DNA of 13,835 nucleotides, taken from positions 1 through 13,835 of the forward strand of contig PQAK01000027.1 of assembly GCA_003105225.1 (NCBI GenBank), given 5' to 3'. Each line of letters begins with the position of its first letter. Position 1 is the stretch's first letter. Made by a program: the position numbers and the translations under genes. Source of the stretch: Deltaproteobacteria bacterium (lineage in GTDB: Bacteria > Desulfobacterota > Deferrimicrobia > Deferrimicrobiales > Deferrimicrobiaceae). The notes under the pieces are model-generated. The model made no database searches. It had not been told where the DNA came from and saw only the letters and a program-made list of their open reading frames with translations. Positions 6,449 through 13,835 of the stretch are shown here, one piece after another.

Positions 6449-6805
6449 ATGGACCGCAGGGTCCTGGAAAAATGCCGTGAGGAACTCCAGCGCCAGTTGG
6501 ACGAACTGCTGGCCGGCGCCGGCAGGACGGTCTCCGACATGACCGCCGTTCCCGAGGAAAATTTCCCCGATCCGACGGACCGCGCCCTTCTCGAATCGAA
6601 CCGGAACTTCACCCTGCGGATCCGGGACCGGGAACGCAAACTCCTTGCGAAGGTCAAGGAGGCCATCAAGCGGATCGACAGCGGGACGTTCGGCGTCTGC
6701 GACGGGTGCGGCGGGGAGATCGAGGAGAAGCGGCTGATCGCCCGGCCGGTGACCACCATGTGCATCGACTGCAAGACCGTCGCCGAAGAGGAAGAGCTGA
6801 AATAA
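6449..6805 (+). CDS. dksA: DksA/TraR-family RNA polymerase-binding transcription factor
   Basis: DksA binds in the secondary channel of RNA polymerase and, with ppGpp, adjusts rRNA and amino-acid promoters. The protein has 118 residues, shorter than E. coli DksA (151) because the N-terminal helix region is reduced. A coiled coil (about 5-75) has the tip sequence D41-P-T-D44-R-A46, which matches the functional Asp and Ala residues of E. coli DksA. The zinc finger is C84-x2-C87 ... C105-x2-C108 with 17 residues between the pairs, in the contexts FGVCDGC and MCIDCKT. With both tip acidic residues and four cysteines kept, it should be an active DksA rather than a tip-less relative. ATG 6449 is the only in-frame start, since TAA occurs at 6416. 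The ribosome-binding site is weak (GGGGGCAGG). Confidence 0.88.
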   Translation: MDRRVLEKCREELQRQLDELLAGAGRTVSDMTAVPEENFPDPTDRALLESNRNFTLRIRDRERKLLAKVKEAIKRIDSGTFGVCDGCGGEIEEKRLIARPVTTMCIDCKTVAEEEELK

Positions 6806-6845
6806 TCCCGAATCCCGGCCCCTTCCGCCCCCTCTCGGAGGATCT

Positions 6846-7841
6846 ATGACGGAACTGCGAAAAGACCCCATCGTGGGCCGGTGGGTCATCATTTCCACGG
6901 AGCGCGCCAAGCGCCCCCACGAGTTCCCGCAGGAGCCGGTCCGCCGGAAAGAGGGGATGTGCCCCCTGTGCCCCGGGAGCGAGCGGATGACCCCCCCGGA
7001 AATCCTTTCCTACCGGCAGGCCGGCACCGGGAACGCGGAGGGATGGACGCTGCGGGTGGTCCCCAACAAGTTCCCCGCGCTGCGCATCGAGGGAGACCTG
7101 GGCAAGGCCGGCGACGGGATCTACGACCGGATGAACGGGATCGGCGCCCACGAGGTCGTGATCGAGACCGAACGGCACGACGTCGACCTGTTCGACCTGC
7201 CCGAAAGCCGGTTCGAGGACGTCCTCTGGGCCTACCGGGAGCGGCTCCTCGACCTGAAGAAGGACCGCCGCTTCAAGTCGGTCATCATCTTCAAGAACCA
7301 CGGCGCCGCCGCCGGGGCGTCCCTCACCCACAGCCACTCCCAGCTCATCGCCCTGCCCGTCGTCCCCAAGCGCGTGATGGAGGAGATGACGAGCTGCAAG
7401 GAATATTTCCGCTTCCGCGACCGGTGCCTCTTCTGCGACATCGTCGTCCAGGAGATGGAGCAGAAGGTCCGCATCGTCGAGGAGACCGGGGAGTTCCTCG
7501 CCTTCTCGCCGTACGCCCCCCGGTTCCCCTTCGAGACCTGGATCGTCCCGAAGCGCCACCAGTGCGCCTACGAGATGATCGAGCGGGACCAGGCGAAAGC
7601 GCTCGCCGCCATCTTCCGGCGGACGCTGCGCCGCCTGAACCTCGCCCTCGAAAACCCGCCCTTCAACTTCATCATCCACAGCGCGCCGTTCCAGGAACGG
7701 GCGGTGGATTCGTACCACTGGCACATCGAGATCATGCCCAAGCTGACCAAGGTGGCGGGATTCGAGTGGGGATCGGGCTTCTACATCAACCCGACGCCGC
7801 CGGAGGAATCGGCCAAGTACCTGCGCGAGCTGCCCGAGTGA
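6846..7841 (+). CDS. galT: GalT-family nucleotidylyltransferase (galactose-1-phosphate uridylyltransferase-like)
   Basis: This is a member of the GalT branch of the HIT superfamily. In classical GalT, UMP is moved between UDP-glucose and galactose-1-phosphate through a covalent histidine intermediate. It has 331 residues, normal for the family. The N-terminus has RKDPIVGRWVIIS and a zinc-type C39-P-L-C42. The active-site motif is H162-S-H164-S-Q166, with H164 the expected nucleophile; classical GalT has H-P-H-x-Q at this place. A second CxxC occurs at 194-197, and the C-terminal half ends with YHWHIEIMPK (290-299). Start ATG 6846 has GGAGGA just upstream. glgA follows after 19 bases, while galK and galE are absent. 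The substrate may therefore be another nucleotide sugar, possibly ADP-glucose. I am sure of the family and only moderately sure of galT as the function. Confidence 0.82.
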   Translation: MTELRKDPIVGRWVIISTERAKRPHEFPQEPVRRKEGMCPLCPGSERMTPPEILSYRQAGTGNAEGWTLRVVPNKFPALRIEGDLGKAGDGIYDRMNGIGAHEVVIETERHDVDLFDLPESRFEDVLWAYRERLLDLKKDRRFKSVIIFKNHGAAAGASLTHSHSQLIALPVVPKRVMEEMTSCKEYFRFRDRCLFCDIVVQEMEQKVRIVEETGEFLAFSPYAPRFPFETWIVPKRHQCAYEMIERDQAKALAAIFRRTLRRLNLALENPPFNFIIHSAPFQERAVDSYHWHIEIMPKLTKVAGFEWGSGFYINPTPPEESAKYLRELPE

Positions 7842-7860
7842 GGGAGGTCCGGCAAGGTCC

Positions 7861-9318
7861 ATGAAGGTCCTGATCGCATCCTCCGAGATCGTTCCGTTCG
7901 CGAAGACCGGGGGACTGGCGGACGTCACCGGGGCGCTCTCCAAGGCGCTGCGGCGGATCGGCGTCGAGGCCGACTGCGTCCTGCCGCTCTACCGGTCCGT
8001 CGATCGCGGAAGATTTCCGATGCAGCCGGCGGGGACGCCCGTGCGCGTTCCCCTGGGACACCGGGAGGAGGCGGGCGCGGTCGAGGAGACCGACGCGGGA
8101 GGGGGCGTCCGGGCGTTCCTGGTCCGCAACGACCGGTATTTCGACCGGGAGTTCCTGTACGGAACCCGGGACGGCGACTACGCCGACAACTGCGAGCGCT
8201 TCACGTTTTTTTGCAGGGCCGTCATGGAGTGGCTCGTGCGCACGGGCCGCAAGTACGACATCCTGCACTGCAACGACTGGCAGACCGCGCTGATCCCCGC
8301 CTACACCAAGACGCTCTATTCCAGGGAGGAGGCGATCCGGTCGGCCGCCACCGTGTTCACGATCCACAACCTGGGATACCAGGGCCTGTTCTGGAACCAC
8401 GACCTGCCGCTGACGGGGCTCGGCTGGGAGCTGTTCACGCCGCAGGGGCTGGAATTCTACGGGAAGCTGAACCTGATGAAGGCGGGGCTGGTGTTCGCCG
8501 ACATCCTGTCCACGGTGAGCCCCACCTACAGCCGCGAGATCCAGACCCCGGAGTACGGGCATGGGCTGGAGGGGGTCCTGTACGAGCGCAGGGAGGATCT
8601 CTACGGGATCATCAACGGCATCGACGACGACGAGTGGAACCCGTCGACGGACCGCCTGATCGCGGCCCCCTTCTCCCGGGAGGACCGTTCCGGGAAGGAG
8701 GCGTGCCGCGCGGACCTCCTTGCGGAGTTCGGGTGGCGCGGCCCGGTGGCGGAACCGGTGATCGGCATGGTCGGCCGCCTCACGGCGCAGAAAGGGCTGG
8801 ACCTGCTCTCCGAGATCGGAGAGTGGCTGGCCCGGCAGCCGGTGCGGGTCGTCCTCCTGGGATTCGGGGAGCGGGCGTACGAGGAATCGATGGCGATTCT
8901 GGGTGCGAAATACCCGGACCGGATATCCGTGCGCCTGGCCTATGACGAGCGGATCGCCCACAAGATCGAGGCCGGCGCCGACATCTTCCTCATGCCGTCG
9001 CGCTACGAGCCGTGCGGCCTGAACCAGATCTACAGCCTCAAGTACGGCACCGTGCCGATCGTCCGCCGCACCGGCGGGCTCGCCGACACCGTGATCGACG
9101 CCGACGAGGACCCGCAGCGCGGGACGGGGTTCGTGTTCGCCGGGTACGACGCGGGAGAGCTTTCGGACGCGGTGTCGCGCGCGATCGCCGCCTACGCCGA
9201 CCGCGCGCGATGGAACGGGATCGTCCGCAGGGCCATGGAGATGGATTTCTCGTGGGCGCCCTCCGCGCGGGAGTACGCCGCGCTGTACGAAAAAGCGCTC
9301 CGGAAGAGAGGCCGGTAA
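7861..9318 (+). CDS. glgA: Glycogen synthase GlgA (ADP-glucose-dependent, GT5)
   Basis: This cytoplasmic retaining glucosyltransferase adds glucose from ADP-glucose to the non-reducing end of alpha-1,4-glucan. It has 485 residues; E. coli GlgA has 477. The N-terminal Rossmann domain carries K15-T-G-G-L-A-D, the ADP-glucose loop that defines family GT5, and the acceptor-side HCNDWQTAL (H136). The second Rossmann domain carries MVGRLTAQKG with R306 and K311, which correspond to the phosphate-binding Arg and Lys. The end motif RYEPCGLNQIYSLKYGTVP includes E383 and is followed by RRTGGLADTV. All catalytic residues are present. The start ATG is 19 bases after the galT-like gene with a weak AAGG upstream, so the two are probably co-transcribed. 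No glgB, glgC or glgP is in the window. Confidence 0.95.
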   Translation: MKVLIASSEIVPFAKTGGLADVTGALSKALRRIGVEADCVLPLYRSVDRGRFPMQPAGTPVRVPLGHREEAGAVEETDAGGGVRAFLVRNDRYFDREFLYGTRDGDYADNCERFTFFCRAVMEWLVRTGRKYDILHCNDWQTALIPAYTKTLYSREEAIRSAATVFTIHNLGYQGLFWNHDLPLTGLGWELFTPQGLEFYGKLNLMKAGLVFADILSTVSPTYSREIQTPEYGHGLEGVLYERREDLYGIINGIDDDEWNPSTDRLIAAPFSREDRSGKEACRADLLAEFGWRGPVAEPVIGMVGRLTAQKGLDLLSEIGEWLARQPVRVVLLGFGERAYEESMAILGAKYPDRISVRLAYDERIAHKIEAGADIFLMPSRYEPCGLNQIYSLKYGTVPIVRRTGGLADTVIDADEDPQRGTGFVFAGYDAGELSDAVSRAIAAYADRARWNGIVRRAMEMDFSWAPSAREYAALYEKALRKRGR

Positions 9319-9335
9319 GGCCAGGCCCCGCTCCG

Positions 9336-11801
9336 ATGAACCGAAACCCCGACAAGCGGTTCGCCCTCCTCTCGAAGGTGGTCGAGATCTCCAACTCGAA
9401 CATCCTGATCGAGAACCGGCTCAAGCACATCTGCGACTTCCTCTACAAGGAGATCGGTTCGGACTGCGTCTGCATCCACCGCCGGGAGGCCCGCGGCGAG
9501 GACCTGGTCCCCTGGGTCTCCTCCTGCATGCAGATCGACGAGTGCACCCTCAACGATTTCCGGATCCGGCTGGGCGAGGGGGTCGCCGGCAAGGCCGCCC
9601 AGAAGCGGGCCCCGGTCTTTTTCCCGGACGTGCGCACCGACCCCCCGTCGTTCCCCGTCTCCCAGGAACTGCGCGACTTCACCTCCATCCTTTCCATCCC
9701 CGTCATGGACGACGTGTACCTCTACGGGGTGATGAACGTCTCCACCATCGCGCCGGCGCAGTACCCGGAGGACACCATCCACCTGCTGCGCGTGGCGGCC
9801 ACCGAGGTGGCGGGGGCGATCCGCAACAGCCGGCTCTACCGCGACGCCCGCAAGCGCGTCTCGGAGCTCATCACGCTGAACGAGATCGGGCGCGCGATCA
9901 CCTCCACCTTCGAGGTGAAGGACATCCTGGCGTACGTGGCCAAGACCACCTCGCGGCTGCTGCTGGCGGACGGGTGCACGGTGCGCCTGGCGGCGGAAGG
10001 GCGCGGCGCCCTCAAGGTGATGGTCGACGAGGGATACGCGCGGCCGGGCATGCACCGCGAGCTGCGGGCGCACGGCAAGCTCCTCGCGAGCCAGATCTTC
10101 CGGGAGAAGCGTCCCCTCCTGATCAACGGCCCGGAGGACTCTCCCCTGTACCTCCCCCTCTCCCGCCAGGGGATCTCTTCGTTTCTCGGGCTCCCGATCG
10201 TCTCGAAGGGGAAGGTGCTGGGCGTCATCAGCTATTACTCCGGCTCGCCGAACATCGCCTTCGACATGGAAGTCGTGAACCTGATGCAGACCGTGTGCAG
10301 CCAGCTGGCGAACATGATCGAGAATTCCGCGATGTACCGGGAGGCGCAGGCGCTGGCCCAGGCGAACCAGCTCAAGGTGCAGCAGCTCTCCACGCTGTAC
10401 AACCTGGCGCGGGCGCTCATGTCCACCGTCAAGACGGAGCGCCTGCTCCTGATCATGATGCGTTCCCTCACCTCCCCCGCGGGGCTGAATTTCAGCCGCG
10501 CCATCCTGTTTCTCCTCTCCGAGGACGGTCTCACGCTCACCGCCAGGATGGGGATGGGCCCCCGGGACCGGAAGGATGTGGCCCGGGCCGCCGACCTGCC
10601 GCGGGAGATGCCGGAGAACGGCGAGACGGGAACGGAAGGGGAGGAGTTCCGGAAGCTGCTGTGGGACGGCCTCGAAGGCATGATCCTGCCCCTGATGGGG
10701 AGCGAATGTCTCGTCGCGAAGGCCGTTCTCGAAAAGCGGGCGGTCCGCACCCAGAGCGGCTGCCTCCGCGCCCCCTCGGAAACCGCCCGATGGTTCTGCG
10801 GGAGCCATCCCAACGCGTTCGCCGCGGTCCCGCTCGTCTTCAAGGGGGAGGCGCGCGGGGCGATCTACGTCGACAACCAGTTCCGGGAGCGGGAGATCAC
10901 GGACGAGGACATCCAGGTCCTGACGATGTTCGCCTCCAAGGCCTGCCTCGCGATGGAGAACGCGTCGCTCTACGAGAGCCTGGAGAACGCGCTGGAGAGC
11001 CTGCGCGCGACCCAGGGACGGCTGGTGCAGAGCGAGAAGCTGGCGGCGCTCGGGGAAATGGCCGCAAAGATCGCCCATGAAATCAAGAACCCGCTGACGG
11101 TCATCGGCGGCTTCGCCGCCCGGCTGGAGCGAAAGGGCCAGGAGGAGTCGGGAGAGGGACCGTCGCACGGCAAGTACCTCCGCATCATCCTCAAGGAAGT
11201 CCAGCGGCTGGAGAGGATCATCCACCAGACCCTGTATTTCTCCCGGGACGTGATGCCGGCGGTGAAACGCATGGATCTCAATACCGAGATCCGGGATGCG
11301 CTCGCGATGTTCCGGGAGGACCTGGAAGAAGCGCGGATCCTGATCGACCTGGACCTCCACGCGGGTCTCCCGCCCATCTCCGCCGACCCGGACCAGCTCC
11401 GCCAGGTCCTGTGGAACCTGGTGTCCAACGCCATCCAGGCGATGGAAAGCGGGGGCAAGCTCACCGTGGCGACCCGCCCGGCGGTCCCGGACGAGGGGGA
11501 CGGCGTGGTCTTCCTGATCGGCGACACGGGGGGCGGAATCCCCCACGACGTGGTCCATAACATCTTCAACCCGTTCTTCACGACGAAGGCGAAGGGGACG
11601 GGGCTCGGGCTCCCCATCGTCCACGCCATCGTGGAGAAGCACGGCGGTTCGATCCAGCTGGACAACCGGGAAGGGAAAGGGGTAACCTTTTCGATCTTCC
11701 TCCCCCGCATCCCGCGGGAGGCGGGTGCGGAAGAGCGGATCCTGGAGCAGATGCGAAAAGGCGGTGCGGATGGAAGCGGAGCTAAGAACCATACGGGATA
11801 A
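9336..11801 (+). CDS. Soluble sensor histidine kinase with three GAF-like domains
   Basis: This is a cytoplasmic sensor histidine kinase of 821 residues with no signal peptide or membrane helix. Three GAF-like sensor modules can be seen at about 20-165, 175-335 and 350-550, each ending in an ATEVAGAIRNSRLY/SQLANMIENSAMY/ACLAMENASLY-type helix. A short coiled coil then leads to the dimerisation domain with LAALGEMAAKIAHEIKNPL, where H581 is the phospho-acceptor. The ATPase domain has the N-box LWNLVSNAIQAM (N698), G1 GDTGGGIP (D730), the F-box NPFFTTK and G2 GTGLGLPIVHAIVEKHGG, so the kinase should be active. The signal is unknown; GAF domains bind small molecules, heme or Fe-S clusters in different proteins. 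ATG 9336 lies 17 bases after glgA. The same frame is open back to 9012, but that part lies inside glgA. No response regulator is nearby. The 3' end overlaps mqnE by 32 bases. Confidence 0.9.
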   Translation: MNRNPDKRFALLSKVVEISNSNILIENRLKHICDFLYKEIGSDCVCIHRREARGEDLVPWVSSCMQIDECTLNDFRIRLGEGVAGKAAQKRAPVFFPDVRTDPPSFPVSQELRDFTSILSIPVMDDVYLYGVMNVSTIAPAQYPEDTIHLLRVAATEVAGAIRNSRLYRDARKRVSELITLNEIGRAITSTFEVKDILAYVAKTTSRLLLADGCTVRLAAEGRGALKVMVDEGYARPGMHRELRAHGKLLASQIFREKRPLLINGPEDSPLYLPLSRQGISSFLGLPIVSKGKVLGVISYYSGSPNIAFDMEVVNLMQTVCSQLANMIENSAMYREAQALAQANQLKVQQLSTLYNLARALMSTVKTERLLLIMMRSLTSPAGLNFSRAILFLLSEDGLTLTARMGMGPRDRKDVARAADLPREMPENGETGTEGEEFRKLLWDGLEGMILPLMGSECLVAKAVLEKRAVRTQSGCLRAPSETARWFCGSHPNAFAAVPLVFKGEARGAIYVDNQFREREITDEDIQVLTMFASKACLAMENASLYESLENALESLRATQGRLVQSEKLAALGEMAAKIAHEIKNPLTVIGGFAARLERKGQEESGEGPSHGKYLRIILKEVQRLERIIHQTLYFSRDVMPAVKRMDLNTEIRDALAMFREDLEEARILIDLDLHAGLPPISADPDQLRQVLWNLVSNAIQAMESGGKLTVATRPAVPDEGDGVVFLIGDTGGGIPHDVVHNIFNPFFTTKAKGTGLGLPIVHAIVEKHGGSIQLDNREGKGVTFSIFLPRIPREAGAEERILEQMRKGGADGSGAKNHTG

Positions 11802-12879
11802 GGTGCACGGGGGGGACCGGCTCACGGACGGGGATGCCCTCGCCCTGCTGCGAAGCCGGGACATCCTGTCCGTGGGCGAGATGGCGGATGTCGCCAACCG
11901 CCGGAAGAACGGCGACCGGGTGTTCTTCATCGTCAACCGGCACATCAACCCGACGAACATCTGCGTCAACCGGTGCCGGTTCTGCGCGTTCAGCAAGACC
12001 CGGGGAGAGCCCCTGGCCTACACGATGACGATGGAAGAAATCCTGCGCCGGGCGGAAGAGGCCAGCCTCCAGAAGGCGACGGAGCTCCACATCGTCGGGG
12101 GGCTGCACCCGGACCTGCCGTTCGATTTCTACCTGCGCATGGTGCGGACCCTGAGGGAGCGCTTCCCGGCCATGCACCTCCAGGCCTTCACCGCGGTGGA
12201 GATCGACTATTTTGCGAACCTCACGGGGCTCCCGCTTTCCGAGGTCATCCGCCGGTTGAAGGAGGCGGGCCTCGGGAGCCTGCCGGGAGGTGGGGCCGAG
12301 ATCTTCGCCCCGGAAATCCGCAACCGGATCTGCCCGGAGAAGATCTCCGGGGACCGGTGGCTCGAGGTGATGGAGGCCGTGCACGCCGCGGGGCTGCGCA
12401 GCAACGCCACGATGTTGTACGGGCACGTGGAGACGCTGGAATCGCGGGTCGATCACATGCGGAGGCTGCGGGAGCTCCAGGACCGCACCGGCGGCTTCCA
12501 GTCGTTCATCCCGCTCGCCTTCCACCCGAAGAACACCCAGATCGCCAAGGGATACACGACGGGGATCGAGGACCTCCTGTCGCTCGCGGTGGCCCGGCTC
12601 TATCTGGACAACTTCGCCCACGTCAAGTCGTTCTGGATCATGGTGGGCCCCAAGCTCGCCCAGATCTCCCTGCACTTCGGCGTGGACGACATCGACGGGA
12701 CGGTGGTGGAGGAGCACATCACGCGCGCCGCCGGGGCGCAGGCGGGCCAGGAGCTCTCCGTCTCCGAGCTGGTGACGATGATCCGCCAGGCGGGCAGGGT
12801 CCCGGTGGAGCGCGACACGCTCTACAACGTGGTGCGCGAGTGGCCCGCGGAGACCGTCTCCCCCGGAAGCGGCCGGTGA
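11770..12879 (+). CDS. mqnE: Aminofutalosine synthase MqnE (radical SAM)
   Basis: MqnE is the radical-SAM enzyme that joins the enolpyruvyl product of MqnA (3-[(1-carboxyvinyl)oxy]benzoate) with the adenosyl group of SAM to give 6-amino-6-deoxyfutalosine in the futalosine menaquinone pathway. It has 369 residues, the usual length. The [4Fe-4S] motif is C65-V-N-R-C69-R-F-C72 within NPTNICVNRCRFCAFSK. Family segments follow: ELHIVGGLHPDLPFDFY, LPGGGAEIFAPEIRNRICP, SNATMLYGHVET and FIPLAFHPKNT; the last two separate MqnE from MqnC. Start ATG 11770 has AAAAGG eight bases upstream. It lies within the end of the histidine-kinase gene (32-base overlap), which suggests coupled translation. A GTG further upstream (11725) would only add residues read from the kinase gene. 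The stop at 12877-12879 overlaps the next start. Confidence 0.94.
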   Translation: MEAELRTIRDKVHGGDRLTDGDALALLRSRDILSVGEMADVANRRKNGDRVFFIVNRHINPTNICVNRCRFCAFSKTRGEPLAYTMTMEEILRRAEEASLQKATELHIVGGLHPDLPFDFYLRMVRTLRERFPAMHLQAFTAVEIDYFANLTGLPLSEVIRRLKEAGLGSLPGGGAEIFAPEIRNRICPEKISGDRWLEVMEAVHAAGLRSNATMLYGHVETLESRVDHMRRLRELQDRTGGFQSFIPLAFHPKNTQIAKGYTTGIEDLLSLAVARLYLDNFAHVKSFWIMVGPKLAQISLHFGVDDIDGTVVEEHITRAAGAQAGQELSVSELVTMIRQAGRVPVERDTLYNVVREWPAETVSPGSGR

Positions 12880-13835
12880 GCTGGCAGCGAGCGCTCGAGA
12901 AAGCCTCCGCGCGGGGGGGCGCGGCCTTCGAGGAAGCGGCGCTCCTGCTGCAGGAGGCGCCGTTGTTCGCCCTCGGGCGGGCGGCGGACGCCGTCCGCCG
13001 CGGCCTGCACCCCGAGGGCGGCGTCAGCTACATCGTGGACCGCAACATCAACTACACGAACATCTGCGTGTGCGGCTGCTCCTTCTGCGCCTTCTACCGG
13101 GACCCGTCGGCCCCCGACGCCTACGTGCTTTCCGAGGAGGCGCTGTCGAAGAAGATCGTGGAGACGCTCGCCCTCGGCGGCACGCAGGTGCTGCTCCAGG
13201 GAGGCCTGCACCCCGAGTGGGGGATCGAGGAGGCCGAGCGCATCGTCCGCGCGGTGAAGCGGCACAAGGTGCGGCTCCATGGCTTCTCCCCCCCGGAGGT
13301 CTGGCACTTCGCCGGCCGTTCCGGAATATCGATCCGGGAGGTCATCGGCAGGCTGATCGCCGCCGGCCTCGACTCCATCCCGGGCGGCGGCGCGGAGATC
13401 CTGGACGACGACGTCCGGGCGAAAATCAGCCCCCGGAAGATCGGCTGGCGGCAGTGGGCCGACGTGATGCGCGAGGCGCACCGGCAGGGGCTGCGCACCT
13501 CCGCCACCATGATGTTCGGCAGCGTCGAGTCGCCGGAGTCGATCGCGAGGCACCTGCTCCGCGTCCGGGAGCTCCAGGACGAGACGGGCGGCTTCGCCTC
13601 CTTCATCCCCTGGATGTTCCAGTCGGGCAACACCGCCCTGTCGGCGGATCCCGGCTACGGGGAGCGGTCGGCGGCGGGGCTGGGACACGCGGTGGGATAC
13701 CTGAGGGTGCTGGCCGCATCCCGGCTGCTGCTTCCGAACATCCCGACGGTCCAGGTCTCCTGGGTGACCATGGGGTCGAAGGTGGCCCAGCTGGGGCTGT
13801 TCTTCGGGGCGAACGACTTCGGGAGCACGATGATC
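12876..13835 (+). CDS. mqnC: Cyclic dehypoxanthine futalosine synthase MqnC (radical SAM), 3' truncated
   Basis: MqnC is the radical-SAM cyclase that converts dehypoxanthine futalosine into its cyclic form, the step two after MqnE in the futalosine menaquinone pathway. The start is GTG 12876, in a GTGA overlap with the mqnE stop, and 320 residues are read before the window ends. Going by the usual length of about 350-370, a few tens of residues are missing. The cluster motif is C64-V-C-G-C68-S-F-C71 within NYTNICVCGCSFCAF, with an extra Cys at 66. Conserved segments are QVLLQGGLHPEWGIE, LHGFSPPEV, SIPGGGAEILDDDVR, TSATMMFGSVES and FIPWMFQSGNT; the last two are MqnC-type rather than MqnE-type. 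Together with mqnE it supports synthesis of menaquinone by the futalosine route. MqnA, MqnB and MqnD are not in the window. Confidence 0.94.
   Translation, partial: MSWQRALEKASARGGAAFEEAALLLQEAPLFALGRAADAVRRGLHPEGGVSYIVDRNINYTNICVCGCSFCAFYRDPSAPDAYVLSEEALSKKIVETLALGGTQVLLQGGLHPEWGIEEAERIVRAVKRHKVRLHGFSPPEVWHFAGRSGISIREVIGRLIAAGLDSIPGGGAEILDDDVRAKISPRKIGWRQWADVMREAHRQGLRTSATMMFGSVESPESIARHLLRVRELQDETGGFASFIPWMFQSGNTALSADPGYGERSAAGLGHAVGYLRVLAASRLLLPNIPTVQVSWVTMGSKVAQLGLFFGANDFGSTMI

Noticed and set aside
9012..9335. Upstream in-frame extension of the histidine kinase
   Set aside because: It lies within the conserved C-terminal coding part of glgA and reads as Arg-rich shadow; ATG 9336 directly follows glgA.
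11725..11769. GTG 11725 as the mqnE start
   Set aside because: The extra 15 residues are read from kinase coding sequence and match no MqnE N-terminus; ATG 11770 has a well-spaced AAAAGG.
9192..11996. Long minus-strand open frame opposite the histidine kinase
   Set aside because: No recognisable domain, composition of a shadow frame, and the plus strand carries complete kinase motifs.
1..13835. Search for CRISPR arrays, tRNAs, insertion sequences, phage or defence genes
   Set aside because: No spaced direct repeats, tRNA-like cloverleaf, transposase or integrase motifs or defence domains were seen. All coding space is explained by housekeeping and transport genes.

Overview
The window is GC-rich chromosomal DNA, and every supported gene lies on the + strand with very short gaps between genes. 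A TonB-dependent outer-membrane receptor, a TonB protein and an E. coli-like DksA point to a Gram-negative bacterium. Futalosine-pathway menaquinone genes, together with a galT-like/glgA pair, suggest a deltaproteobacterium in the broad sense (Geobacter/Desulfuromonadota-like). That placement is an inference from gene content, not from a marker-gene tree.

Layout. (1) 1-480: the 3' end of a long-chain polyprenyl diphosphate synthase. (2) 481-798: an untranslated leader holding a cobalamin (B12) riboswitch, its P13-type regulatory hairpin, and an intrinsic terminator whose U-tract runs into the apparent TTG start of btuF. (3) 799-6378: a B12-uptake operon, btuF - btuC - btuD - btuB-like receptor - tonB. 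The first two junctions are ATGA overlaps. (4) 6379-6805: a short AT-rich promoter-like stretch and a compact DksA. (5) 6846-9318: a GalT-family nucleotidylyltransferase and glycogen synthase GlgA. (6) 9336-11801: a soluble sensor histidine kinase with three GAF-like domains and no response regulator nearby. (7) 11770-13835: mqnE, which starts inside the kinase gene, and mqnC, which overlaps mqnE by GTGA and runs off the end of the window.

How the genes work together. When B12 is plentiful, the riboswitch should form its kissing-loop state and favour the terminator. When B12 is scarce, the operon supplies the outer-membrane receptor, its energy transducer, the periplasmic binding protein and the inner-membrane ABC importer. 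MqnE and MqnC carry out two radical-SAM steps of futalosine menaquinone synthesis, and the prenyl synthase at the other end could make the quinone side chain. GlgA elongates glycogen from ADP-glucose, and the GalT-like enzyme beside it handles a nucleotide sugar.

I found no CRISPR array, tRNA, rRNA, insertion sequence, phage gene or defence cassette, and no multi-gene system that looks undescribed. The points most worth a second look are the B12 expression platform, where a terminator hairpin also holds the likely ribosome-binding site and start codon; the H-S-H-S-Q active-site motif of the GalT-like protein beside glgA; and the kinase/mqnE overlap.
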